Source: Streptomyces nodosus (GTDB lineage: Bacteria; Actinomycetota; Actinomycetes; Streptomycetales; Streptomycetaceae). Taken from it: a DNA stretch of 64,000 bases. Each line of letters begins with the position of its first letter. Position 1 is the first letter of the stretch. The position numbers were made by a program, and so were the translations under genes. Where the stretch lies: positions 5,363,501-5,427,500 of the forward strand of contig NZ_CP023747.1 in the NCBI RefSeq assembly GCF_008704995.1, read 5' to 3'. Positions 24,831 through 34,444 of the stretch are shown one piece after another. The notes below the pieces were generated by a model. The model did no database searches. It saw only the letters and a list, made by a program, of their open reading frames with translations, and was not told where the DNA came from.

Positions 24831-25388
24831 TCAGCAGGCGCGCAGCCGCTCCCGGGCCTCCATCAGCGCGAACCCCAGCAGGTTCGGACCCCGCCAGCGC
24901 TCCGGGTCCGCCGCCCGCTCGTCGTCGGCCGCGAGCCCGATGCCCCACACCCGGTCCACCGGGCTCGCCTCGACCAGCACCCGGTCCCCCGTGCCCAGCA
25001 GAAACGCCCGGGGCGCGGCGTGCGCGGCGAACTTGTGGACGGAGCCCTCGACCACGATCGCGAACCGCTCGCGCTCCCAGGCGGCCTCGTCGAAACCGCG
25101 CACCAGCCGTCCCGCCTTCTTGGCGAGCGCCGGGTGCGCGGCCCGCAGGACCTCGTCCTGAGCCTCGGTGTCGCCGAAGAGCCGCGCCTTCGACGCCATC
25201 ATCCAGTGCTCCGCCGTCGCGTACTCCACCCCGTCCACCGTGAACGGGGCCGGCCACCACTGGCTCAGGCAGTCCGCTCCGACCCGCCCGTCCCGGCGCG
25301 GCCGATGGCCCCAGAAGTGCAGGTACTTGATCCTCGCGCCCGCCCGGACCTCGCTGAGCAGGGCTTCCCTGCCGTCGATCTTCCCCAT
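24831..25388 (-). CDS. NADAR-family protein (YbiA-like riboflavin-intermediate N-glycosidase fold)
   Basis: The 185-residue product has the NADAR landmarks: IKYLHFWGH at the start, LSQWWPAPFTVDGVEYATAEHWMMASKARLF with the conserved Glu-His-Trp-Met-Met, LAKKAGRLVRGFDEAAWERERFAIV, and DRVWGIGLAADD near the end. Members cleave N-glycosidic bonds in ADP-ribose derivatives or in phosphorylated riboflavin intermediates; the in vivo role is unresolved. I start at ATG 25388, which matches the usual beginning MGKID. An in-frame ATG at 25418 with purine-rich sequence before it would add ten residues. It converges with the DUF4190 gene with only 13 bases between stops. Confidence 0.82.
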   Translation of the reverse strand: MGKIDGREALLSEVRAGARIKYLHFWGHRPRRDGRVGADCLSQWWPAPFTVDGVEYATAEHWMMASKARLFGDTEAQDEVLRAAHPALAKKAGRLVRGFDEAAWERERFAIVVEGSVHKFAAHAAPRAFLLGTGDRVLVEASPVDRVWGIGLAADDERAADPERWRGPNLLGFALMEARERLRAC

Positions 25389-25483
25389 GCAGGTGAGTCT
25401 GGCAGGCGCCACGGACATTCCGTCCGCCCTTGAGCGACAAGAGTCGACACCTGGTCGACAGATTCCGTCGCGTAACCAAAAGG

Positions 25484-25527
25484 CAACAACGGAATCACTT
25501 GTTGGAGTGCACTTGCTCTGTCAGGAT
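25484..25527 (+). promoter_or_regulatory. Promoter of polyamine block II with overlapping inverted repeat
   Basis: TTGTTG (25499-25504) and CAGGAT (25522-25527) are 17 bases apart and lie about 70 bases before the aldehyde dehydrogenase ATG. An inverted repeat CAACAA-N9-TTGTTG (25484-25504) includes the -35 box, and a doubled GTCGAC (25443-25448 and 25454-25459) lies just upstream. Both are candidate operators. Confidence 0.45.
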
Positions 25528-25597
25528 CGGCACTCAATTCGAGCCGAAGCTACGCCAGCCCCCGTCTTCCACACGGCCGGCGGCGGAGGAGAGCCAC

Positions 25598-27151
25598 ATG
25601 CACAAGCCGGGCAACGCGGACGAGACCGACGTCCGTTCCCGTACGCGGGACGAGGTGCGGAAACGCTTCGCGGACGGTGCGCAGTACATCGCGGGACGGT
25701 TGACCCGGGGTACCTCGGGCCACACCCACACGGTGGTGGACCCCTCGACGGGAGCCGAGGTGTACACCTACGAGACCGCGGGCGCCGAGGACGTCGACCG
25801 CGCCGTGGCGGCGGCCCGTGCCGCCTTTCCCGGCTGGTCCGGCGCCACCCCGGGTGAGCGCTCCGACGCACTGCACCGCTTCGCCTCCGTGCTCGCCGAC
25901 CGGGCCGAGGAGTTCGCCCGCCTGGAGTCCCTCCAGTGCGGCAAGCCCCTCAAACTCACACGGGAGTTCGACGTCCCGGGCACGATCGACAACACCGCCT
26001 TCTTCGCGGGCGCCGCCCGGCACCTCCAGGGACAGTCCGCCGGTGAGTACTCCGGCGACCACACCTCGTACGTCCGCCGTGAGCCCATCGGGGTCGTCGG
26101 CTCGATCGCCCCCTGGAACTACCCCCTCCAGATGGCCGCCTGGAAGATCCTCCCGGCCGTCGCCGCGGGCAACACCATCGTCCTCAAGCCCGCCGAGCTC
26201 ACCCCGCTGACCTCGCTGCTCTTCGCGGAGGCCGCCACCGAGGCCGGGATCCCGGACGGGGTCGTCAACATCGTCAACGGCACCGGCAAGGAGGCCGGGG
26301 AGCACCTCGTCGGCCACCCCGACGTCGCCATGACCTCGTTCACCGGCTCCACCGCCGTCGGCAGGCGGGTGGCCGAGATCGCCACCGCCGGCGTCAAGCG
26401 GCTCCATCTGGAACTCGGCGGCAAGGCCCCCTTCGTGGTCTTCGACGACGCCGATCTGGAGGCCGCCGTCCAGGGCGCGGTCGCGGGCGCGCTCATCAAC
26501 ACCGGACAGGACTGCACGGCCGCCACACGCGCCTATGTGCAGCGTCCGCTGTACGAGGAGTTCGTCCTCAGGACCGCCGCCCTGATGGAGTCCGTCCGGC
26601 TCGGCGACCCCTTCGCCCCCGGCACCGACCTCGGACCGCTGATCTCGCATGTCCAGCGCGACCGGGTGGCCGCCTTCGTCGACCGGGCGCGGGCCTCCGC
26701 GCGGGTGGTGACCGGGGGCGAGGCACCCGGGGGAGATCTCGCCGAGGGCGCGTACTATCGGCCCACGCTCGTCGCCGACGCCGACCAGGACAGCGAGATC
26801 GTCCAGTCCGAGATCTTCGGCCCGGTGCTGGTCGTCCTGCCCTTCGACGATGACGACGAGGGTATCCGGCTGGCCAACGACACCCCCTACGGCCTCGCTG
26901 CCTCCGCCTGGAGCCGCGATGTGTACCGGGCGAACCGCGCCACCCGCGAGATCAAGGCGGGCTGTGTGTGGGTCAACGACCACATTCCGATCATCAGCGA
27001 GATGCCGCACGGCGGCCTGAAGGCATCTGGGTTCGGCAAGGACATGTCCTTGCACTCGTTCGAGGAGTACACCCAGATCAAGCACGTCATGTTCGACAAC
27101 ACTGCGGTGGCCGAGAAGGACTGGCACCGCACGATCTTCGGGGACCGATAG
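25598..27151 (+). CDS. Aldehyde dehydrogenase, gamma-aminobutyraldehyde type (second copy)
   Basis: The 517-residue enzyme carries the catalytic cysteine in INTGQDCTAATRAYV (Cys306), the base in LELGGKAPFVV (Glu272) and the cofactor segment APWNYPLQMAAWKILPAVAAGN. The end, ISEMPHGGLKASGFGKDMSLHSFEEYTQIKHVMFD, matches the aminobutyraldehyde dehydrogenase group. Its N-terminus is about 35 residues longer than the block I copy and is charged. It opens a six-gene run (binding protein, ATPase, two permeases, FAD oxidoreductase) that fits oxidation of imported putrescine or its glutamyl derivative to a GABA-type acid. The ATG at 25598 follows GGAGGAGAG; the open frame upstream lacks a ribosome site. 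Confidence 0.88.
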   Translation: MHKPGNADETDVRSRTRDEVRKRFADGAQYIAGRLTRGTSGHTHTVVDPSTGAEVYTYETAGAEDVDRAVAAARAAFPGWSGATPGERSDALHRFASVLADRAEEFARLESLQCGKPLKLTREFDVPGTIDNTAFFAGAARHLQGQSAGEYSGDHTSYVRREPIGVVGSIAPWNYPLQMAAWKILPAVAAGNTIVLKPAELTPLTSLLFAEAATEAGIPDGVVNIVNGTGKEAGEHLVGHPDVAMTSFTGSTAVGRRVAEIATAGVKRLHLELGGKAPFVVFDDADLEAAVQGAVAGALINTGQDCTAATRAYVQRPLYEEFVLRTAALMESVRLGDPFAPGTDLGPLISHVQRDRVAAFVDRARASARVVTGGEAPGGDLAEGAYYRPTLVADADQDSEIVQSEIFGPVLVVLPFDDDDEGIRLANDTPYGLAASAWSRDVYRANRATREIKAGCVWVNDHIPIISEMPHGGLKASGFGKDMSLHSFEEYTQIKHVMFDNTAVAEKDWHRTIFGDR

Positions 27152-27203
27152 CAGAACAGGCCGCAGCACCGCGGCCGCACACTCCCGAAAGGGCACCACG
27201 CGC

Positions 27204-28447
27204 ATGGAGCAGTACGAGCCCGACCGCCTCTTCCCGGCCCGCGCGGCCGCAGCACGGCGTGGCCTCGGAGGCGCCCGGGCCTCCCTCAGCCGCCGTTCGC
27301 TGCTGCGCGCCTCCGCGGGCGGCGCACTCGCCGTCGGCGGCCTCGGGGCGCTGAGCGCCTGCGGGATCCCCGCGGCCGGCCAGACCCAGGGCGGCACCTC
27401 CGTGGAGGACCGCTCGGCCAAGGAGAAGGTCGTCAACTTCGCCAACTGGCCCGTCTACATCGACGTCGACGACAACGGCAAGCACCACCCCACGCTGGAC
27501 ACCTTCACCCGGCAGACCGGCATCAAGGTCAAGTACACCGAGGACATCAACGACAACAACGAGTTCTTCGGCAAGATCAAGCCGCAGCTCGCCGCCGGCC
27601 AGGACACCGGCCGGGACCTGATCGTCCTCACCGACTGGCTGGCCGCCCGGATGATCCGGCTGGGCTGGGTCCAGAAGCTGGACCAGTCGAACCTGCCGCA
27701 CGCCTTCGCCAACCTGTCCGAGCAGTACCGCAGCCCGGACTGGGACCCGGGGCGCGCCTACTCCTACCCCTGGCAGGGTGTGTCGACCGTCGTCGCCTAC
27801 AACAAGAAGGCGCTGGACGGCATCGAGGTGAGGTCGGTCTCCGATCTGCTGGACAACCCCAAGCTCAAGGGCCGGGTCTCCTTCCTGTCCGAGATGCGCG
27901 ACACCATGGGCATGACGCTCCTGGACATGGGCAAGGACCCCGCCAAGTTCACCGACGACGACTTCGACGCGGCGATCGCCCGTCTGCAGAAGGCCGTCGA
28001 CAGCGGGCAGATACGCCGCTTCACCGGCAACGACTACACCTCCGACCTGACCAAGGGCGACATCGCCGCCTGTGTCGCCTGGGGCGGGGACATCGTCCAG
28101 CTCCAGGAGGACAGCGCCGATGTCGACTACGTCATCCCGGACGCCGGCTGGCTCACCTCGACCGACAATCTGATGATCCCTAACAAGGCGCGTCACAAGA
28201 CCAACGCCGAGCGGCTGATGGACTTCTACTACCAGCCGAGACAGGCCGCTCTGCTCTCCGCCTATGTCGCCTTCATGAGTCCCGTCGACGGGGCCAAGGA
28301 GGAACTCGCCAAGATCGACAAGGCGGCGGCGGAGAACCCGCTGATCATCCCCACCAAGGACATGGTGGCCAGGGCCCACTCCTTCCGCGCCCTGAGCGAC
28401 AAGGAAGAGGCGGCCTACGAAGAGAAGTTCGCGAAGCTCACAGGGGC

Positions 28448-28451
<4 letters not shown>
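27204..28451 (+). CDS. Polyamine ABC transporter substrate-binding lipoprotein (PotD-like)
   Basis: The 415-residue protein has a twin-arginine motif in LSRRSLLRASAGG and a lipobox LSAC at about residue 59, after an unusually long N-terminal lead of about 35 residues. The mature domain starts EKVVNFANWPVYIDVDDNG and includes YTEDINDNNEFFGKI and FTGNDYTSDLTKGDIAAC. It is clearly a paralogue of the orphan protein at 14593-15780. It should capture putrescine or spermidine for the PotA/B/C-like transporter that follows. AAAGGG stands nine bases before the ATG. The stop overlaps the next gene's start (GTGA), so binding protein and ATPase are coupled. Confidence 0.9.
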
Positions 28452-29613
<1,162 letters not shown>

Positions 29614-29614
<1 letters not shown>

Positions 29615-30543
29615 TGGCCGCCGTCACCGAGGCGCCGCCGGCGCCGGCGCCCGCCGTCCCCGAGGGGAGACCGCCGCGCAGGCGCGGCCGCATGACGCCC
29701 TACTGGCTGCTGCTCCCCGGCATCCTGTGGCTGGTGGTGTTCTTCGCGCTGCCGATGGTCTACCAGGCGTCCACCTCCGTGCAGACCGGATCCCTGGAGC
29801 AGGGCTACAAGGTCACCTGGCACTTCGCCACCTACTGGGACGCGCTGTCCCAGTACTGGCCGCAGTTCCTCCGTTCGGTGCTCTACGCGGCCGCCGCGAC
29901 GATCCTGTGCCTGCTGCTGGGCTATCCGCTCGCCTATCTCATCGCCTTCCGCGCGGGCCGCTGGCGCAACCTGATCATGATCCTGGTGATCGCGCCGTTC
30001 TTCACCAGCTTCCTGATCCGCACCCTGGCCTGGAAGACGATCCTCGCGGACGGCGGCCCGGTCGTCGGCGCCCTTCACACGCTGCACGTCCTGGACGTCA
30101 CCAACTGGCTGGGCTGGACCGCCGGCGACCGTGTGCTTGCCACCCCGATGGCGGTGGTCTGCGGTCTGACGTACAACTTCCTGCCCTTCATGATCCTGCC
30201 GCTGTACACCTCGCTGGAGCGGATCGACGGACGCCTCCACGAGGCGGCGGGCGACCTGTACGCCAGGCCCGTCACCACCTTCCGCAAGGTGACCTTCCCG
30301 CTGTCGATGCCGGGCGTGGTCTCCGGCACGCTGCTGACCTTCATCCCCGCCGCCGGCGACTACGTCAACGCCGATCTGCTCGGCTCCACCGACACCCGCA
30401 TGGTCGGCAACGTCATCCAGACGCAGTTCCTGAGGATCCTCGACTATCCGACGGCCGCGGCGCTGTCCTTCATCCTGATGGCCGCGATCCTCGTCATGGT
30501 CACCGTCTACATCCGCAGGTCCGGCACGGAGGATCTGGTTTAA
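29614..30543 (+). CDS. potB: Polyamine ABC transporter permease, PotB-like
   Basis: The 309-residue membrane protein has six predicted spans after a Pro/Arg-rich cytoplasmic N-terminus: YWLLLPGILWLVVFFALPMVYQA, FLRSVLYAAAATILCLLLGYPLAYLI, IMILVIAPFFTSFLIRTLAW and three more. The coupling (EAA) loop is HEAAGDLYARPVTTFRKVTFPLSMPGV at about residues 209-235. PFFTSFLIRTLAWKTIL is a strong PotB signature. It starts in overlap with the potA stop and ends with a TAA that touches the next ATG directly. Confidence 0.9.
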
Positions 30544-31344
30544 ATGGCCTTCGTCAACTGGTTCAAGCGCAATCTCGTCGTCCTCGCCGGACTGCTGACA
30601 CTCGGCTATCTGCTGCTGCCGAACGTCGTCGTCACGGTGTTCTCCTTCAACAAGCCCAAGGGCCGCTTCAACTACCAGTGGCAGCACTTCTCCCTGGACG
30701 CCTGGAAGGACCCGTGCGGAGTCGCCGACATGTGCGGCTCGCTCTCGCTCAGCCTCCAACTCGCCGTCTGGGCCATGCTCGGCGCCACCGCCCTCGGCAC
30801 GATGATCGCCTTCGCGCTGGTCCGCTACCGCTTCCGGGCGCGGGGCACCGTGAACTCGCTGATCTTCCTGCCGATGGCGATGCCCGAGGTGGTCATGGCG
30901 GCCTCGCTGCTCACCCTGTTCCTGAACATGGGCGCCCAGCTCGGCTTCTGGACCATCCTGATCGCCCACATCATGTTCTGCCTCAGCTTCGTCGTGGTCG
31001 CGGTCAAGGCCCGCGTCATGTCGATGGACCCGAGGCTGGAGCAGGCCGCGCAGGACCTCTACGCCGGCCCGTTCCAGACCTTCGTCCGGGTCACCCTGCC
31101 GATCGCGGCACCGGGAATCGCCGCGGGTGCGCTGCTCGCCTTCGCGCTCTCCTTCGACGATTTCATCATCACCAACTTCAACGCGGGTTCGACCGTCACC
31201 TTCCCCATGTTCGTCTGGGGCTCGGCACAACGCGGCACACCCGTCCAGATCAATGTCATCGGCACGGCCATGTTCATCATCGCCGTCCTGCTCGTACTCG
31301 GTTCGATGGTCGTCGGCAACCGCCGCAACCGCCAGAGAGCCTGA
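30544..31344 (+). CDS. potC: Polyamine ABC transporter permease, PotC-like
   Basis: The 266-residue protein has six membrane spans: LVVLAGLLTLGYLLLPNVVVTVFSF, AVWAMLGATALGTMIAFALV, SLIFLPMAMPEVVMAASLLTLFL and others. The EAA loop reads EQAAQDLYAGPFQTFVRVTLPIAAPGIAAG. LSFDDFIITNFNAG is the PotC hallmark. With the PotB-like protein it forms the membrane channel of the polyamine importer. Its ATG follows the potB TAA with no gap, and GGAGG inside the end of potB, about ten bases earlier, can serve as ribosome site. Confidence 0.9.
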   Translation: MAFVNWFKRNLVVLAGLLTLGYLLLPNVVVTVFSFNKPKGRFNYQWQHFSLDAWKDPCGVADMCGSLSLSLQLAVWAMLGATALGTMIAFALVRYRFRARGTVNSLIFLPMAMPEVVMAASLLTLFLNMGAQLGFWTILIAHIMFCLSFVVVAVKARVMSMDPRLEQAAQDLYAGPFQTFVRVTLPIAAPGIAAGALLAFALSFDDFIITNFNAGSTVTFPMFVWGSAQRGTPVQINVIGTAMFIIAVLLVLGSMVVGNRRNRQRA

Positions 31345-31364
31345 CCTCGTAGGGAGTTGAAATC

Positions 31365-32783
31365 ATGGCCCCAAGCGCCATGAACCGTTGGACAAAATCT
31401 CTTTCCGAAGCGGAGCCGGTCCCGTACTGGCTGGACGACCCCGGCAGGCCCCACCCCGAGCCCGCCCTGACCGGCACCGAGACCTGCGATCTGCTGGTCG
31501 TCGGCGGCGGCTACAGCGGACTGTGGAGCGCGCTCATCGCCAAGGAGCGCGAGCCGCAACGGGACGTGGTCCTGCTCGAAGGCCGCGAGGTGGGCTGGGC
31601 CGCCTCGGGCCGCAACGGAGGATTCTGCGCCGCCTCCCTCACCCATGGCCTGCCCAACGGCCTGGCCCGCTGGCCGCAGGAGATCCACCAGCTGGAGGAA
31701 CTGGGCGCCCGCAACCTCGACGAGATCGAGAAGGCGGTCGCCCGCCATGAACTCGACTGCGAATTCGAGCGCACCGGCGAGATCGACGTGGCCAGGGAGC
31801 CGTACCAGGCGCGGGAACTGCGCGAATGGTACGAGGAGACCGAACGCCGGGGGCTGTCCGAGGGCACCGAGTTCCTGGACACGGAGGCGCTGCGGGAAGA
31901 GGTCGACTCCCCGACCTTCCTGGCCGGCCTGTACGACCGCCGGGGCGTGGCCATGGTCAACCCGGCCAAGCTCGTCTGGGGCCTCAAGCGCGCCTGCCTC
32001 CGGCTGGGCGTCCGCGTCTACGAGCGCACCCCCGCGCTCGGCCTGAAGCCGTACGGAGCCGGCATGGCCGTCACCACCCCCTACGGCCGGGTCCGCGCCC
32101 GGCGGGTGGCGCTCGGCACCAACGTCTTTCCGAGTCTGCTGCGGCGGGTGCGCCCCTACACCGTCCCGGTCTACGACTACGCGCTGATGACCGAGCCGCT
32201 GAGCGCCGACCGGCTGGCGTCCATCGGCTGGAAGAACCGCCAGGGGCTCGGGGACTCGGCGAACCAGTTCCACTACTTCCGGCTGTCGGCCGACAACCGG
32301 ATCCTGTGGGGCGGTTATGACGCCGTCTACCCCTACGGCGGCCGGGTGCGTGCCGAGTACGACGAGCGCCCCGAGACCTATGCCAGGCTCGCCGGGCACT
32401 TCTTCACCTGCTTCCCGCAGCTGGAGGGGGTCCGCTTCACCCATGCGTGGGGCGGCGCGATCGACACCTGCTCGCGCTTCTCGGCCTTCTTCGGGACGGC
32501 ACACCAGGGGAAGGTGGCGTACGCGGCCGGGTACACCGGCCTGGGCGTCGGGGCCACCCGCTTCGGCGCCGAGGTGATGCTGGACCTGCTGGCCGGGGAG
32601 CGCACCGAGCGCACCGAGCTGGAGATGGTCCGCAGGAAGCCGCTGCCGTTCCCGCCGGAACCCTTCGCCTGGACCGGCATCGCGCTCACCAAGTGGTCCC
32701 TGGCCCGCGCCGACACGCACCACGGGCACCGCAACCTCTGGCTGAGGACCATGGACCGCCTGGGCCTGGGCTTCGACAGCTGA
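31365..32783 (+). CDS. FAD-dependent amine oxidoreductase (gamma-glutamylputrescine oxidase-like)
   Basis: The 472-residue DAO-family flavoenzyme has the dinucleotide motif LLVVGGGYSGLWSALIAKE (about residues 43-61). VVLLEGREVGWAASGRNGGF follows, as in PuuB and related amine oxidases. HAWGGAIDTCSRFSAFFG and GYTGLGVGATRFGAEVMLDLL form the C-terminal FAD-binding part. Being last in a polyamine uptake operon beside an aminobutyraldehyde dehydrogenase, it most likely oxidises putrescine, gamma-glutamylputrescine or a related amine to the aldehyde plus ammonia and hydrogen peroxide. GGGAG stands eight bases before the ATG. No catalase or synthetase gene is adjacent. Confidence 0.85.
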   Translation: MAPSAMNRWTKSLSEAEPVPYWLDDPGRPHPEPALTGTETCDLLVVGGGYSGLWSALIAKEREPQRDVVLLEGREVGWAASGRNGGFCAASLTHGLPNGLARWPQEIHQLEELGARNLDEIEKAVARHELDCEFERTGEIDVAREPYQARELREWYEETERRGLSEGTEFLDTEALREEVDSPTFLAGLYDRRGVAMVNPAKLVWGLKRACLRLGVRVYERTPALGLKPYGAGMAVTTPYGRVRARRVALGTNVFPSLLRRVRPYTVPVYDYALMTEPLSADRLASIGWKNRQGLGDSANQFHYFRLSADNRILWGGYDAVYPYGGRVRAEYDERPETYARLAGHFFTCFPQLEGVRFTHAWGGAIDTCSRFSAFFGTAHQGKVAYAAGYTGLGVGATRFGAEVMLDLLAGERTERTELEMVRRKPLPFPPEPFAWTGIALTKWSLARADTHHGHRNLWLRTMDRLGLGFDS

Positions 32784-33415
32784 CCGGGACCCTGGACCCC
32801 CGGGGCCTGGGAACTTCCTGGGTCCTGGAGCCCCAGGGTCCTGGAACTCCCGGCCCCTGGAACACCCTGGTCCCCGGAGCATCCGGGCCCGGAGACGCTC
32901 CCCGGCCCTGCCGCCCTCCCGGCGGGCCGGGCCGAAAACGCGAGACCGGCCGGTGGCGATGCGCCGTGCGGGTCGGCCAGGACGACGGCCGCTTCGACAG
33001 GCCGCGGCGGGCTTCGTCGGCGGCCGGCCGATGACTGCGGGGGTGTGTCGGCCTCGTCGGCCGACGGTAGGTTGCGCGAGTGGCGCCGGCCGCTTCGGCC
33101 GGTGGTGCCGCGTGGCGGGGGCCGGTGATGGCGGGCTGCTTGGGCTACGCCGGCCGCATCGGCCGGGGACGGTTCTTCGGGCGACGGTAACGCGCTGTGT
33201 GGGCTGCGCCAGCCGGTTCGACAAGTGGCGGCGGGCTGCGCCGATGACTGCGTGTTGCGCCGGCCTCGTCGGCCGGTGGCGTCGGGTTGTGCGGCTGTGC
33301 GGGTCTCGTCGGTCGACGACGGTGGGTTGCGCGAGCTGCGTCGGTCGCCTCGGTCGGTGGCGATGCGTGGCGTCGGCCGAGGCGGACAGTGGGCGGTGGC
33401 GGCAGGCCGCGGGGG
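32784..33415. repeat. Repeat-rich non-coding stretch between FAD oxidoreductase and PAP2 genes
   Basis: No credible gene is present in these 632 bases. The first hundred (about 32790-32885) repeat variants of CCTGGAAC and GGTCCTGGA. From about 33030 to 33370 small inverted motifs of the form CGGCC-N3/4-CGGCCG recur at intervals (around 33050, 33086, 33150, 33259, 33303 and 33340). A longer segment of about 40 bases, beginning GTAGGTTGCGCGAG at 33067, recurs diverged at 33322, and ATGACTGCG occurs at 33031 and 33244. The stretch looks like degenerate extragenic repeats able to form many hairpins. Confidence 0.65.
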
Positions 33416-34255
33416 CTATGCAGGCCGGTTCGGCGGTGAAAAGTGGCCGACACGGTCCAGGACCTGCCACAGTGCGCAGAGCATCGCCCCGCACAGGCAC
33501 CAGCTCCCCAGGACGTCCAGGGGCCAGTGATAGCCGCTGCGGATCAGGCCGGAGGCGACCGCCATGTCGAGGGCGAGGCAGACCGTGAGCAGGGCGCGGC
33601 GGGCCCCCGGGGTGCGTTGCCAGGGCCACAGGACCAGCGCGGCGGCACCGTAGGCGACCATCGCCGTCGCCATGTGCCCCGAGGGGTAGAAGCCCGTGGC
33701 CGGGCCCATCACCGGTGGGCCCGGCCGGGCGATCAGCACCTTGAACGGGAGGACCAGCGCCGGGACGGTCGTCATGGTGACGGCCGCCGCGACGGGCGGC
33801 AGCCACCACCCCTCCCTGCCGCTGTTGCGCGCGCTCGTGGCGGCCCAGAACAGGGCGACGGCGAGCACGGGGACGGCGACCGGGACGGCGCCCAGATCGG
33901 CGAGGAGCGCGGAGAGCCGGTCCGGGCGGAACAGGGCGTTGCCCAACCGCTCGTCCGCCCGGGTGAGCGGGCCATGGACGACGACCTGCCAGGTGATCAG
34001 CAGAAAGAGAACCAGCAGGGAGCCGAGGAGGGGAAAAGCCGACCGCCCCGGAACAGGGGGGGTGGTTCCGGGGCGGTCGCACGGATCGGTGTACCGCCCG
34101 CCCCGGGGGGTTTGGGGCGTGCGGCCGTCCGATCGGTGAGGATATCCGGAGCGCAAGGCTCCGGGGGTGTGCGCGAGGGCACGACCGAGTCGAAGCTGGG
34201 GAGGCCTCGGCCCGGGATCGCCCGCAGTCCCCTGCGGACGGGGTGTATCTCTCAT
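33416..34255 (-). CDS. PAP2-superfamily phosphatase, membrane protein
   Basis: The 279-residue product has the three phosphatase motifs in order: KVLIARPGPP, YPSGHMATAM and SGYHWPLDVLGS, with Lys-Arg-Pro, Pro-Ser-Gly-His and Arg-x-x-x-His-x-x-x-Asp type residues. It has about five membrane spans starting at FPLLGSLLVLFLLITWQVVV. Such enzymes dephosphorylate lipid phosphates such as phosphatidate or undecaprenyl pyrophosphate outside the membrane. The N-terminal 70 residues are polar and rich in Pro, Arg and Gly and may be partly wrong, since the ATG at 34255 lacks a good ribosome site. A later start near residue 58 is possible. Its 3' end borders the repeat region. Confidence 0.8.
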   Translation of the reverse strand: MRDTPRPQGTAGDPGPRPPQLRLGRALAHTPGALRSGYPHRSDGRTPQTPRGGRYTDPCDRPGTTPPVPGRSAFPLLGSLLVLFLLITWQVVVHGPLTRADERLGNALFRPDRLSALLADLGAVPVAVPVLAVALFWAATSARNSGREGWWLPPVAAAVTMTTVPALVLPFKVLIARPGPPVMGPATGFYPSGHMATAMVAYGAAALVLWPWQRTPGARRALLTVCLALDMAVASGLIRSGYHWPLDVLGSWCLCGAMLCALWQVLDRVGHFSPPNRPA

Positions 34256-34386
34256 CCGGAACGAACCTACGGCAGGAAAATCGGCTTCGACAGCATGAAA
34301 CGCGCGCCGTCATCCACCTCGCACACGTTCTTCACACGCTCTTACCCCGTCGGCCCTGGTCCGCACAGCCCTGCCGGGGCCACGGG

Positions 34387-34427
34387 CGGCGGCCCGGCAC
34401 GGCTGCGTGGTGTGCCCCGGGCCGCCG
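34387..34427 (-). terminator. Terminator after gabT
   Basis: An 11-bp perfect stem (34387-34397 with 34417-34427) lies 17 bases beyond the gabT stop on the minus strand. Confidence 0.65.
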
Positions 34428-34444
34428 GTGCGTGTCCCGGTGGC

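Noticed and set aside
31059..34313. A 1084-codon minus-strand frame.
   Set aside because: It runs antisense to potC and the FAD oxidoreductase and through the repeat region, with no domain and Arg/Pro/Gly-rich composition typical of high-GC shadow frames.
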